From the NCBI GenBank assembly GCA_965277615.1, contig CBDIDG010000006.1, forward strand, positions 2,728,001 through 2,792,000: DNA of 64,000 nucleotides. The letters are read 5' to 3'. Positions within the stretch are counted from its first letter, which is position 1. Each line of letters opens with the position of its first letter. Shown piece after piece: positions 33,475 to 42,448 of the stretch. A program made the position numbers and the translations under genes. A model generated the notes under the pieces. It was not told where the DNA came from. It did not search any database and saw only the letters and a list, made by a program, of their open reading frames with translations. The DNA comes from Bog-532 sp965277615. GTDB lineage: Bacteria > Actinomycetota > Actinomycetes > Streptosporangiales > Streptosporangiaceae.

Positions 33475-34568
33475 GTGGAACTGACCATTGACCGCCTGGC
33501 GCCGCACATCGGCGGTGAGCACCGGCTGCGCTGGATCGCGCGCGACCCGGTCAACCTGCCCCTGATCCGCCAGTGGTGTGACGTCATGGGCGAAGACAAC
33601 GCGGTGTACACGGACGAGGAGTTCGCGCTCCGGTCCGTCCACCGGGGCCTCGTCGCCCCGCCCGCGATGCTCGACGTGTGGGACAGCCCCGGGCTGATGA
33701 AGGCCGCGCGAATCGACCAGGAGCTGCCGTCCTCGCAGGTCCGGCTCATCCTGGCTGACCGCGGCTTCACCAGCCCGCTGGCGGTGACCTGGAACTACCG
33801 CTTCGACCGGTATCTGCAGCCCGGCGAGCTGGTGGCCAGCTACGAACGGGTCGAGCACATCACCGAGGAGAAGCAGACCCGGCTCGGCCGCGGGCACTTC
33901 GTAACGATCGGTTACGAGTACCGCGTCGGGGCTGAGCGCGTCGGCACGCTGCACGGGCAGTCGTTCGTGTATCAGCCCGACCCCAGCCGGGCCGCCCGCT
34001 CCGACGCGGCCGCGCGCGTCACCGGCACGCCGCCGTCCCAGCTGACCCCGTTCGGGACGTTCGGCGCCGCCCGCTGTCGATCGGCGGGGTCGACCTGGGC
34101 GCTCGTCGGCCACGGACCGGGCCGACCCGGACGGCGGCCGACGTCGCGGCGGGCGACGTCTTGCCGGAGACGGCCATCCCGATCTCGACCACGCTGATCA
34201 TCGGCGGCGCGCTGTTCACGCTGGACTACGCCGACGCCCATCATGACCGGGACAACGCCGGGCCCGGCCACGGTGTGCTGGACATCTTCACCAACATCCG
34301 CACCACGCTGGGGCTCTGCCAGCGATGGATATCGGACTGGGCCGGACCGGAAGCCCGCTGGCGAGGCCTTTCGGCCCGGCTGGGCAAACAGAACTACGCC
34401 TACGACACCATGGTGCTGTCGGGGTCGGTCCGGTCGGCGGGCGGCGACGGCCAGCCCGTCACCATCGACTTCACCGGCACGAACCAGTTCGGCCAGCACG
34501 TGGCCGGCCAGGCCGAGCTCGAACTGCCGGGGCACCGGCGGGACAGCGAGACGGGCGGTGCGCAGTGA
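33475..34568 (+). pseudogene. FAS1-like/MaoC fused hydratase with apparent frameshift
   Basis: The first half (GTG 33475 to about 34073) encodes an FAS1-like dehydratase with CDVMGEDNAVYTDEEFA. The second half (about 34074-34568) encodes a MaoC domain with LPETAIPISTTLIIGGALFT and YADAHHDRDNA, but in the -1 frame relative to the first. The G/C-rich third position shifts from one frame to the other within 34070-34077, and no start codon precedes the second half closely. A one-base deletion in a fused gene, a sequencing error, or a programmed -1 shift would explain this. Homologues on the minus strand (24367-25442) are two separate genes. The first frame otherwise continues to 34197 as Arg-rich run-on. 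Confidence 0.7.
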
Positions 34569-36217
34569 CCGGCATCGGCGACTGGAACATCGGCGGCCCG
34601 GTGCAGTGGCTGCGGCGATGGTCGCGCGAACGGCCGGACGCCCCGTTCCTGCGCTGCTCCGGCGGCTTCATTACCTACCGGGAGATGGAGCAGTGGTCGG
34701 ACCGGACCGCCTACCATCTCTCGGCCTGGGGCTTGCGCCAGGGCGACCGGATCGCGGTCTTGATGGACAACCGCGACGAGTACATCGTGACGGCGCTGGC
34801 CGCGGCCAAGCTCGGGGCGATCCTCGTACCGGTCAACAAGTACCTCAAGGGCTCCTTTCTCGTGCATCAGCTGCGCGGATCCGGACCACGGGTGATCGTG
34901 ACCGACACGAGCGGAGCGGCGGTCCTAGGCGAGGTCTTGGATGAGACGCCGGTGGAGCTGGTGCTGCAGGCGGATCAAGGCCGCGCGGCCGGCTCGCGCT
35001 CACCTGGAGCCGATACCGTCGGATTCGCGACGATCGGCGACAGCCTGATCCCGCCTGGGGTAGCGCTACCGGAGCGGGTACCCGGGCCCGGGGACCCGCT
35101 AATGATCATCTATACGTCCGGGACCAGCGGCCCGTCCAAGGGATGCCTGTACCCGACGGGCCGGATCGCCTCGCGTACCGCCCTGAACGAGCACCACGGA
35201 TTCATCATCGGAGGTGACCGGCTGTTCGGCGTGCTGCCGTTCTTTCACGGGGCGGGCCTCGTTCACTCGGTCTACAGTCCGCTGCGGCACGGTGACTCCA
35301 CGGTGATCGCGCCGGAATTCCACGCCAGCACCTACATCGGCCAGGCCATGGCGGCCGAGGCCACGATGCTCATGGGCATCGGCGCGGTGGGAGCCGCTGT
35401 GCTCGCGCAGCCCAGAAGCCAGGACCCGGCCGGGGCCAGCTTCCGGTTCGCCTGGTACGCCCCGCTCATCCCGGCTCAGCAGGCCGAGTTCAAGGAGCGC
35501 TTCCGGTGCGAGGTGAGCGGTGGCGAGGGCTACGGGCAGACCGAATGTGATGGCATCACCTCCAGTGCGATCGACGGCTGGCGTAAGCCCGGCACGATCG
35601 GCAGGCCCAGCCCGCATATGGAGGTAGGGCTGGTGGACGAGGACGACAACGAGGTCGCGGTGGGCGCGGTCGGCGAGATCGTGGCCCGGCCCCGGCTGCC
35701 CTACACGATGTTCCTCGGCTACTGGAACGACCCGGCCGCCACCCTGCGGGTCTCCCGGAACCTCTGGCACCATACCGGTGACCTCGGCCGGGCCGACGCT
35801 GACGGCTTCATCACGTTCGTCGACCGCAAGTCGGATTCGCTGCGCCGCCGGGGCGAGAACATCTCGTCGGTCGAGGTGGAGACGGCCATCTTGGCCCACC
35901 CGGACGTACGCTCGGTCGCCGTCCACGGCGTACCCAGTGACCTGGGCGAGGACGAGGTGAAGGCGGTGATCGTCAGCTCGGCGGCGGTGCCGCTCGCTCC
36001 AGCGGAGCTTTTTCAGTTCTTCGCCGCTCACCTCCCCTACTACGCCATCCCCCGGTACGTCGAGTTTGTGACCGAGATGCCGGTGACCGCCGCGACCGGC
36101 CGGGTCCGCAAGCAGGTCCTGCGTGAGCGGGGTGTCACCGAGCAGACCTGGGACTTCACCGCCCTCGGTCTCACCGTCGGCCGGGCGGACCGGCGTGCAG
36201 CCACCAGCCAGCAATGA
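34565..36217 (+). CDS. AMP-forming acyl-CoA ligase 2
   Basis: 550 residues from GTG 34565, which overlaps the preceding stop. ANL motifs are IIYTSGTSGPSKGCLYP, EGYGQTECDG, HTGDLGRADADG and the C-terminal Lys region TAATGRVRKQVL. It resembles carnitine/crotonobetaine-type or cyclohexanecarboxylate-type CoA ligases in the spacing of motifs. It activates a pathway acid. A longer upstream frame to 34325 is a shadow of the MaoC gene. The next gene follows after 16 bp. Confidence 0.87.
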   Translation: MTGIGDWNIGGPVQWLRRWSRERPDAPFLRCSGGFITYREMEQWSDRTAYHLSAWGLRQGDRIAVLMDNRDEYIVTALAAAKLGAILVPVNKYLKGSFLVHQLRGSGPRVIVTDTSGAAVLGEVLDETPVELVLQADQGRAAGSRSPGADTVGFATIGDSLIPPGVALPERVPGPGDPLMIIYTSGTSGPSKGCLYPTGRIASRTALNEHHGFIIGGDRLFGVLPFFHGAGLVHSVYSPLRHGDSTVIAPEFHASTYIGQAMAAEATMLMGIGAVGAAVLAQPRSQDPAGASFRFAWYAPLIPAQQAEFKERFRCEVSGGEGYGQTECDGITSSAIDGWRKPGTIGRPSPHMEVGLVDEDDNEVAVGAVGEIVARPRLPYTMFLGYWNDPAATLRVSRNLWHHTGDLGRADADGFITFVDRKSDSLRRRGENISSVEVETAILAHPDVRSVAVHGVPSDLGEDEVKAVIVSSAAVPLAPAELFQFFAAHLPYYAIPRYVEFVTEMPVTAATGRVRKQVLRERGVTEQTWDFTALGLTVGRADRRAATSQQ

Positions 36218-36233
36218 AGGCAAGGGAGCAGTC

Positions 36234-37283
36234 ATGACGACCACCACATCGCAGGCCGCCGGTACCGGCACGGCTGCGTGGCGCACCAGGATCACGCGCC
36301 TGCTCGGCATCCGCTATCCGATCCTGCAGGCCGGGATGGGCGACGTGGCGATGGCCCCGCTGGCGGCGGCGGTCTCGCAAGCAGGCGGCCTCGGCGTCCT
36401 CGGCGCGATCAGGCAGACGCCCGAGCAGCTCGACGCCGAGATCCGCCGGCTTCGCGAGCTGACCGACCAGCCGTTCGGGGTCGACCTCGTCCTCCCCAAG
36501 CCCAAAGACGCCCCGGCACCTGAGATGCCGGAGGGCGTCGCCTATCACGCCGCCGACCCCGAAATGCAGCGGGCCATGCTCGACGTCGTGTTCGCCCACC
36601 ACGTTCCGGTACTGGTGTGCGCCATGTACCTGCCCGAGGGAGCGGCCGACGAGGCCCACCTAAATGGGGCCAAGGTCCTGGCCATGGTAGGCAAGGTGCG
36701 GCACGCTCTGCGGGCCGAGCGCCTCGGGGCCGACGCGGTCATCACGACCGGCTACGAGGCGGGCGGCCACACCGGCACGGTCGCCCAGAGCGTCCTGACC
36801 CGCGCGGTGGCCGACCAGGTGGAGATACCGGTCATCGCCGGCGGCGGCATCGTGGATGGCCGTGGCCTGGCCGCGGCCATCATGCTCGGGGCCGACGCGG
36901 TCTGGATGGGCACGCGCTTTGTCGCGACCGTCGAGGCGACCGCGCACCCGCGGGCGAAGGAGGCCTACCTGGAGCTGAATGAAGACGACACGGTCATCTC
37001 ACGCGCGGTGTCCGGCAAGACCGTCCGCATCGCCCGGAACGAGTTCGCCCGGGAATGGGAGCACCGGGAGATCAAGCCCTTCCCCGAGCAGGCGGCCATC
37101 ATCGCGCGGATCGGCGGCGCGGCGCGGAGTATGCGCGAGGGCGAGGTGCAGACGTCGCCGCTGGCGGTCGGGCAGGGCGTGGCGCTGATCCGCGACATTC
37201 CCGCCGTCGGCGACCTCATCCCGCGGATCATCGGTGAGGCGGCCGCCGCGCTGGGCGCGGCGCGAGAGGTGCTCCCGGCTTGA
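36234..37283 (+). CDS. Nitronate-monooxygenase-family flavoprotein (IpdC-like role possible)
   Basis: 349 residues, FMN-binding TIM barrel (YPILQAGMGDVAMAPLAAAVSQAGGLGVLG; GADAVITTGYEAGGHTG; VIAGGGIVDGRGLAAAIMLGADAVWMGTRF). Family members include nitronate monooxygenases and FabK-like enoyl reductases, and IpdC, an acyl-CoA-acting flavoprotein of steroid C/D-ring degradation. In this acyl-CoA operon an IpdC- or reductase-like job is more plausible than nitronate oxidation. ATG at 36234 has an AGGGAG site upstream; the frame to 36123 overlaps the ligase and is rejected. Convergent with the racemase gene. Confidence 0.83.
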   Translation: MTTTTSQAAGTGTAAWRTRITRLLGIRYPILQAGMGDVAMAPLAAAVSQAGGLGVLGAIRQTPEQLDAEIRRLRELTDQPFGVDLVLPKPKDAPAPEMPEGVAYHAADPEMQRAMLDVVFAHHVPVLVCAMYLPEGAADEAHLNGAKVLAMVGKVRHALRAERLGADAVITTGYEAGGHTGTVAQSVLTRAVADQVEIPVIAGGGIVDGRGLAAAIMLGADAVWMGTRFVATVEATAHPRAKEAYLELNEDDTVISRAVSGKTVRIARNEFAREWEHREIKPFPEQAAIIARIGGAARSMREGEVQTSPLAVGQGVALIRDIPAVGDLIPRIIGEAAAALGAAREVLPA

Positions 37284-37323
37284 GCTGTCAGTAACTGCAC
37301 CTCCCAGACCCGGGCCGCGGCGG

Positions 37324-38454
37324 CTAGGCGATCACGCCGGCCTCCCGCAGGGACTGAATCTCGTCCGGGCCAAGGCCGGCCTCGCGCAGCACGGCGTCGG
37401 TGTCGGCCCCCGGCGCGCCGGGCACCGGCCCGGTGGCAGCCGGGGTCCGACCGAACCGGGGCGCGGGGGCGGGCTGGCGTACCCCGTCCACCTCGATGAA
37501 GGTGGCCCTGGTCCGCAGGTGCGGGTGCGCGGCCGCCTCGGCGAAGCTCAGCACCGGCGCGAAGCACACGTCCGCGTCCTGCAGTACGCCGGTCCAGTGG
37601 TCCCGGTCGTGGCGGGCGAATTCATCGGCGAACCGAGAGTGCATGGCCGGCCATGACGCCTCGTCCCACTGCGGCGGCAGCTCATCGTGTTTCCAGCCGA
37701 GCCGCTCGACCAGCCGGCGGTACAGCTCCGGTTCGAGGGCGGCGATGGTGATGTACCGGTCGTCGGCCGTCGGGTACACGTTGTAGAACGGGGCCCCGCC
37801 GTCCAGGTAGTTCTTGCCCCGGGTGTGGGGCCAGCGGCCTGCGGCGATGACGCCGTGGAGCGAGGCGGTCAGCAGCGCGGACCCGTCGATCATCGCCGCG
37901 TCGATGACCTGCCCGGCGCCACTGGCCCGGGCCGCGAGGATCGCGCTCACCAGGCCCAGGGCCAGCAGCATGCCACCACCCGCGAAATCGCCGAGCAGGT
38001 TGACCGGCATCACCGGCGGCCCGTCAGCAGGTCCGATCGCATCCAGCACGCCGTTCAGCGCGATGTAGTTGAGGTCGTGCCCGGCCTGATCGCTCAGCGG
38101 GCCGGCCTGGCCCCAGCCGGTCATCCTGGCGTAGACGAGGGCCGGGTTCCAGCTCAGGCAGTCATCCGGACCGACACCGAGCCGCTCGGCCACACCGGGC
38201 CGGAAACCCTCGATCAGGCCGTCCGCGCCGGTGACGAGGGTGCGGACGACCGGCAGGGCCCGGGGGTTCTTCAGATCGATCATCAGTGATCGCTGGCCGC
38301 GGGCCATGACCCGCATCGACGGCGGCCAGCCGACCCCGGCCCGGTCCAGCCGCACCACGTCGCAGCCCAGGTCGGCCAGCAGCATCCCGGCGTACGGCCC
38401 GGGCCCGATGCCACCCAGGCTGACCACCCGGGTTCCGGCCAGCGGGCCGGTCAT
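37324..38454 (-). CDS. Alpha-methylacyl-CoA racemase
   Basis: 376 residues, CaiB-fold with the racemase residues rather than the transferase set: His in AGHDLNYIALNG and Asp in LLGDFAGGGMLLALG match the catalytic His126/Asp156 pair of mycobacterial MCR. It would epimerise 2-methyl-branched acyl-CoA so that the dehydrogenases, which are (2S)-specific, can act. Start ATG at 38454 overlaps the DUF35 stop by ATGA. The longer frame to 38781 is a shadow. It closes an amidohydrolase-thiolase-DUF35-racemase operon. Its presence is a strong hint that the pathway substrate is alpha-methyl branched. Confidence 0.88.
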   Translation of the reverse strand: MTGPLAGTRVVSLGGIGPGPYAGMLLADLGCDVVRLDRAGVGWPPSMRVMARGQRSLMIDLKNPRALPVVRTLVTGADGLIEGFRPGVAERLGVGPDDCLSWNPALVYARMTGWGQAGPLSDQAGHDLNYIALNGVLDAIGPADGPPVMPVNLLGDFAGGGMLLALGLVSAILAARASGAGQVIDAAMIDGSALLTASLHGVIAAGRWPHTRGKNYLDGGAPFYNVYPTADDRYITIAALEPELYRRLVERLGWKHDELPPQWDEASWPAMHSRFADEFARHDRDHWTGVLQDADVCFAPVLSFAEAAAHPHLRTRATFIEVDGVRQPAPAPRFGRTPAATGPVPGAPGADTDAVLREAGLGPDEIQSLREAGVIA

Positions 38455-38882
38455 GCCTCCTCCCCCGGCACCGGCGCAAACCGGACCAGGCTCAGGTCGG
38501 CGGACACGTCGTCGAACACCGCCGTAACCGCATCGCCGATGCTGACCGTGGTGATGTCGTCGGTGACCAGGTTGGAGATCAGCATCGGGCCTTCGGACAG
38601 TTCGACCAGGGCGACGTTGTACGGCAGCGAGCTGGCGAACGCCGGGTCGTAGGCGTGCTCGTAGACCGCGATGCTCCACACCGAGCCGCGGCCGGACAGC
38701 TGAGCCCAGACCGCCCGCGGGCTCAGGCACTGAGGGCAGTGCGCGGCTGGGGGCCACCGGACATACTGGCAGTCCTCGCATTGCTGCATGGTCAGCCGAT
38801 GGGCCCGCAGGTTGCTCCAGAACGGCTCGGAGCGCGGGTCAGCGGGCGGCGGTTCCGGGTGCGCCGGATGCGGAACGGTCAT
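38451..38882 (-). CDS. DUF35 OB-fold zinc protein 2, thiolase partner
   Basis: 143 residues. Cys35, Cys38, Cys49 and Cys52 form the zinc ribbon (CEDC, CPQC), followed by an OB fold (GRGSVWSIAVYEHAYDPAFA). The Pro-rich N-terminus (about 1-20) is typical of the family. ATG at 38882 overlaps the thiolase stop and is preceded by GGAGGG. With thiolase 2 it would form the second thiolase/aldolase complex. Confidence 0.86.
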   Translation of the reverse strand: MTVPHPAHPEPPPADPRSEPFWSNLRAHRLTMQQCEDCQYVRWPPAAHCPQCLSPRAVWAQLSGRGSVWSIAVYEHAYDPAFASSLPYNVALVELSEGPMLISNLVTDDITTVSIGDAVTAVFDDVSADLSLVRFAPVPGEEA

Positions 38883-40018
38883 CCCTCCACCGCCAGGATC
38901 GAGCTCGCCGCCTTGAGGAACCCCATGGTCGAGCAGTACTGAGCGATCCGCGCGCCCGGGACCTGGCGGTCGCCGCAGCTGCCACGCAGCTGCCGGACGG
39001 CCTCGCACAGATGAAGCCAGCCCCACATGTAGGCCTCCGATAGCTGACCGCCGTTGGTGTTCACCGGCAGCTCACCGCCCAGCGTGATCCGGCCGCTCTC
39101 CAGGAACCGCCCACCCTCGCCGACCGGGCAGAAACCGTACCACTCGAGCATCTGCAGCACCCAGATGCTAGTGGGGTCCTGGATGTACAGGACATCCACG
39201 TCGGATTGGGCAAGCCCGGCGTCGGCGTACACCCGATCGGCGACCGCGGCGATCCAGGGCCGCATCAGGTGGTCGGCATTCTGGTAGTTGCGCAGCCCGG
39301 TCTGCTCGGCCGCGCCGACCAGGTGAACCGGGCGTTGGGCCCGGTCCCGGGCCCGCTCCGCGGTGGTCAGGATCAGCGATGCACCTCCGTCGGAGATCAT
39401 GCAGATGTCCGGCCGGCGCAACGGGCGGACGATGTACCGGCTGGCCAGGTAGTCCTCGATCGAGAGCTCTTTGGTGAAAATTGCCAGCGGGTTACGGCGG
39501 GCGTTCTGCCGGAAAGCAACGGCGATCTCACCGAGCTGACGCTCGGTCGTGCCGTACAGGTGCTGATGGCGGGCAAAGGCCAGCGCAGCCGGGCCGGCGA
39601 CGTTGAAAAACCCGTACGGTGCGCCGAAGTCCTCGGCCCCTGGTGTGGCCCTGAACCTGTTGCCGGCCGACCGCTGGTTGGTGCCGTACATGATCGCGAT
39701 GGTGCTGGCCAGGCCAGACTCCAGCGCCATCATGGCCAGATGTAGCGAGAAGTTGCAGGTGCCGTAGTCCAGCGTCGCACTGAAGGCGGGATTCAGCCCG
39801 ATCATCGGGCCGATCTGGGTGTCGATACCGGATCCGCCGAAGGAGCGGCAGGTGATCAGCCCGTCGATCTCCGACTTGTCAGTGATACCCGCGTCCGTCA
39901 TGGCCAGCGCCAGCGCGTCAACCGCGATCTCGTTCGCGCTGCGCCCGGTCAGCGTCCCCTGCTCGGTCGTGCCGACGCCAATGATCGCCGCTCGCGACCG
40001 CCGCCCCGGCAGCGTCAT
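38879..40018 (-). CDS. SCP-x-type thiolase/aldolase 2 (lipid-transfer-like)
   Basis: 379 residues, thiolase superfamily, SCP-x/Ltp class: IIGVGTTEQGTLTGRSANEI at the start, TLDYGTCNFSLHLAM around the nucleophile position, and VNTNGGQLSEAYMWGW near the C-terminus. Overlaps its DUF35 partner by ATGA. Either a 3-ketoacyl-CoA thiolase for branched substrates or an aldolase like Ltp2. It differs considerably from thiolase 1, so the two probably serve different rounds of chain shortening. Confidence 0.84.
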   Translation of the reverse strand: MTLPGRRSRAAIIGVGTTEQGTLTGRSANEIAVDALALAMTDAGITDKSEIDGLITCRSFGGSGIDTQIGPMIGLNPAFSATLDYGTCNFSLHLAMMALESGLASTIAIMYGTNQRSAGNRFRATPGAEDFGAPYGFFNVAGPAALAFARHQHLYGTTERQLGEIAVAFRQNARRNPLAIFTKELSIEDYLASRYIVRPLRRPDICMISDGGASLILTTAERARDRAQRPVHLVGAAEQTGLRNYQNADHLMRPWIAAVADRVYADAGLAQSDVDVLYIQDPTSIWVLQMLEWYGFCPVGEGGRFLESGRITLGGELPVNTNGGQLSEAYMWGWLHLCEAVRQLRGSCGDRQVPGARIAQYCSTMGFLKAASSILAVEG

Positions 40019-40034
40019 GCCATGACCCGCGTCG

Positions 40035-40988
40035 TCATGGTGTCACCCGGGCTGGTCCGGCCGGGGCCAGCTCCAGGATGCGCGCCGCGTTCCCGCCCAG
40101 CATCAGGTCGACCTCCGCGGCCGTGAAGGCGGACCGGCTGGGGAGCTCTCGCATGAAGCTGATCATCGCGGGCAGCTTGCTCCGGCTGCCGCTGTACCGC
40201 GGCCCGGGCGTGTGGTCGCTGCCGAACAGGAGCCGGTGGGCGCCGACGGCGTCCCGGGCCCGCTGCAGCACCTGCACCAGGCCGTCCGGATCGGTGTAGG
40301 CCATGCGCGTCCAGTGCGACATCTCCAGATAGGTGTTCGTACTGCCGGCCGCGGTGATCAGGGCATGATCCAGCCAGATCGGCGCGCCGGCGTGCCCCAG
40401 GATGACCACGAGGTCGGGGAACAGGTTCTGCGTGTCGGCCAGGAACGCCGGATCCGCGTAGTACCCCTGAATCGGGTATCGCGACATCGCAGTGTGCACG
40501 AGCACTGGGACGTTACGGTCCTGGCAGATACTCATGAGCGCCCGGCAGCGGTCGTCGTAGACGAAATAGCCGTTGGGGTAGATCTTGGCGCCGCAGTAGC
40601 CCATCTCGTCCAGGGCTGCCGCCAGCAACTCCCCCGCGCCCGGCCGCCGCGGGTCGACGTTGGCGAAGACCGACAGCCGGGGCGCCCAGCGCTCCCGTAG
40701 CCGCGCGTAGTGCTCGAGCAGCTCAGCGATCCCCATCGGGGCTTCCTCCCCGAAGGCCACGCCGTGATCGAGCGCCATCACCACGCCGGCATCGATGCCG
40801 GCGGCGTCCAGATCAGCGATGAGGAGCGAGCCGTCCGGGTCGGTGAACCCGGGCTCGATCTTGTCCTGGATGAGTTTCTCGTCCCGGGGCGGCCAGGTCT
40901 GGAACGCCCAGGACCTCGCTGTTGCCCGGTGCATGGCGGCTGGCAGGCATCCGGGCGGGAAGCTGTGAACGTGAGCGTCGATCAGCAA
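40035..40988 (-). CDS. Amidohydrolase-2 (ACMSD-like) family protein
   Basis: 317 residues. Metal-site motifs are IDAHVHSF, VPVLVHTAMSR, VILGHAG and LLFGSDH, with a C-terminal GGNAARIL, as in the amidohydrolase_2/ACMSD family of decarboxylases and hydrolases. I place the start at TTG 40988 because AGGAGG lies 7 nt upstream; the longer ATG frame to 41072 would translate through the GGATCC operator. First gene of the amidohydrolase-thiolase-DUF35-racemase operon. It might decarboxylate or hydrolyse a ring-derived intermediate; the substrate is unknown. Confidence 0.8.
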   Translation of the reverse strand: MLIDAHVHSFPPGCLPAAMHRATARSWAFQTWPPRDEKLIQDKIEPGFTDPDGSLLIADLDAAGIDAGVVMALDHGVAFGEEAPMGIAELLEHYARLRERWAPRLSVFANVDPRRPGAGELLAAALDEMGYCGAKIYPNGYFVYDDRCRALMSICQDRNVPVLVHTAMSRYPIQGYYADPAFLADTQNLFPDLVVILGHAGAPIWLDHALITAAGSTNTYLEMSHWTRMAYTDPDGLVQVLQRARDAVGAHRLLFGSDHTPGPRYSGSRSKLPAMISFMRELPSRSAFTAAEVDLMLGGNAARILELAPAGPARVTP

Positions 40989-41004
40989 CGACGTGCCTCC
41001 TGAT

Positions 41005-41018
41005 GGATCCGTGGATCC
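41005..41018. promoter_or_regulatory. GntR-type operator, copy 4 (amidohydrolase operon)
   Basis: GGATCC-GT-GGATCC with flanking T/A, just upstream of the amidohydrolase ribosome site. It shares the 193-bp divergent promoter region with copy 5. A sequence at 41025-41047 (GTGACTC then GTCAA) resembles the right half of the TetR-type site. Confidence 0.65.
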
Positions 41019-41096
41019 ATGATTGAGGTAGGTGACTCGGTTGTCAACTTGCGGGTGACGTGGGCTTGCCAAACCACAGCTGGCGCGTCATTATCT

Positions 41097-41110
41097 GGAT
41101 CCATGGATCC
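41097..41110. promoter_or_regulatory. GntR-type operator, copy 5 (acyl-CoA dehydrogenase operon)
   Basis: GGATCC-AT-GGATCC, identical to copy 2 including flanking T and with A at the right, 72 bp upstream of the TTG start at 41182. Its centre is 92 bp from that of copy 4, so each divergent transcript has its own site. Confidence 0.65.
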
Positions 41111-41181
41111 ATTGTGCTGAGCGAGTATGGCCGTACGCCTGGGGCGGCCACCCGCGCAGCCCCGCATGGAAAGACTCAACC

Positions 41182-42429
41182 TTGGACTTCGGGATGACCT
41201 ACACGCCCGCGCAGCAGGAATTCCGGCGTGCGGTGCGGCACTGGATGGACGAGAACGTTCCGCCTGACATCAGCATCCGGCCCACCGACGAAGCCCAGTC
41301 ATTCCAGCTGTACCAGCGGCGACGCGAGCTCGGCCGCAAACTCGGCGCCAAGGGCTGGCTCTACCCGTCGGCCCCCGAAGAGTACGGAGGCGGCGGTCTG
41401 GACTTCGATTCCGTCATCGTGCTGGAGGAGGAGTCCTACCGCCTCGGCATCACGCTGCCGCCGTACTACGACAGCGGCGGCCGGCTGGGATCGGCGACCA
41501 TCCGGGTCTGGGGCACCGAGGAACAGAAGCAGGCCCTGCTGCCGCCCATCTACCGCGGTGAAGTCCGGACCTGGCAGCTGCTGACCGAGCCGGCCGCGGG
41601 TTCCGATCTGGCCGGCGTGCAGAGCACAGCGCTGCGAGACGGTGACAGTTACGTGCTGAACGGCCAGAAGATCTACGTCGGCAGCAATCATGGTGCCGAC
41701 CGGCTCTGGGTCATCGCAGTCACCGATCCGGGTGGTGGCCGCCATCACAACCTGTCCTGGTTCATGATCGACGCGAACCTCCCGGGCATCACGATCCAGC
41801 CGCAGTATCTGCTGTCCGGGTCGGGCGAAGGCCTGCTGGATATCGGCCACAAAAACACCGTCTATTTCGATGACGTCCGCATTCCCGTGTCCACCCGGAT
41901 CGGGGCCGAGAACGAGGGCTGGCGCGTCGCGTCCACCCACCTGGAGGTGGAGCACGGCGGGAGCGGGAGCCTGCGGGAGGACGAGATCTGGCCGCGGCTG
42001 CTGCGTTACTGCCGGGAGACGATGCGGGACGGACAACGCCTGATCGATGACCCGGATGTCCGGTCTCGGCTGGCGCAGGTCTACAGCCGGCTGGAGACGG
42101 TCAGGCTGCTCAACACCCGGAACTTCTGGATGTCCTACGCGGGAGTCGAGAAGACCTACGAGGGGCCCCAGACCTCCTACGTGCGGAAGACGACCGGGCT
42201 CTGGCTGACCGAGCAGATCCTGGCCATCGCCGGGCCGCACGCCCTCACCGATGACCTCACCCTGGGGGCCATGGACGGCTTCGCCGAAGCCCAGCAGCGC
42301 GGCGGCATTGTGTCGATGCACCCCGGCGGGACGACCGACATCCAGCGGGTGATCATGGCCCGGCGGCTCGGCATCGGCAAGCGGTCCCGCGAGCAAGCAG
42401 GCGTCGTCCACCATACGGCCCGGCGATAG
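41182..42429 (+). CDS. Acyl-CoA dehydrogenase, alpha-type subunit
   Basis: 415 residues. It has the FAD/substrate segments LLTEPAAGSDLAGVQSTALR and NGQKIYVGSNHGADRLWVIA, and the C-terminal HPGGTTDIQRVIMARRLG, where the standard Glu-Gly-Thr has Gly for Glu. In alpha2-beta2 dehydrogenases of steroid side-chain catabolism the base sits elsewhere. The next gene encodes a beta-type partner. Start is TTG at 41182 or ATG at 41194; the latter lacks only four residues. First gene of a long plus-strand operon reaching 48861. Confidence 0.86.
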   Translation: MDFGMTYTPAQQEFRRAVRHWMDENVPPDISIRPTDEAQSFQLYQRRRELGRKLGAKGWLYPSAPEEYGGGGLDFDSVIVLEEESYRLGITLPPYYDSGGRLGSATIRVWGTEEQKQALLPPIYRGEVRTWQLLTEPAAGSDLAGVQSTALRDGDSYVLNGQKIYVGSNHGADRLWVIAVTDPGGGRHHNLSWFMIDANLPGITIQPQYLLSGSGEGLLDIGHKNTVYFDDVRIPVSTRIGAENEGWRVASTHLEVEHGGSGSLREDEIWPRLLRYCRETMRDGQRLIDDPDVRSRLAQVYSRLETVRLLNTRNFWMSYAGVEKTYEGPQTSYVRKTTGLWLTEQILAIAGPHALTDDLTLGAMDGFAEAQQRGGIVSMHPGGTTDIQRVIMARRLGIGKRSREQAGVVHHTARR

Positions 42430-42448
42430 CGGCGGCGGAAGGACAGCG

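Noticed and set aside
35099..36310. 403-codon minus-strand frame opposite the AMP ligase
   Set aside because: Antisense shadow; plus-strand frame has all ANL motifs.
36234..37283. Calling this gene a true nitronate monooxygenase
   Set aside because: The family is functionally broad, and the acyl-CoA operon context favours another flavin-dependent reaction.
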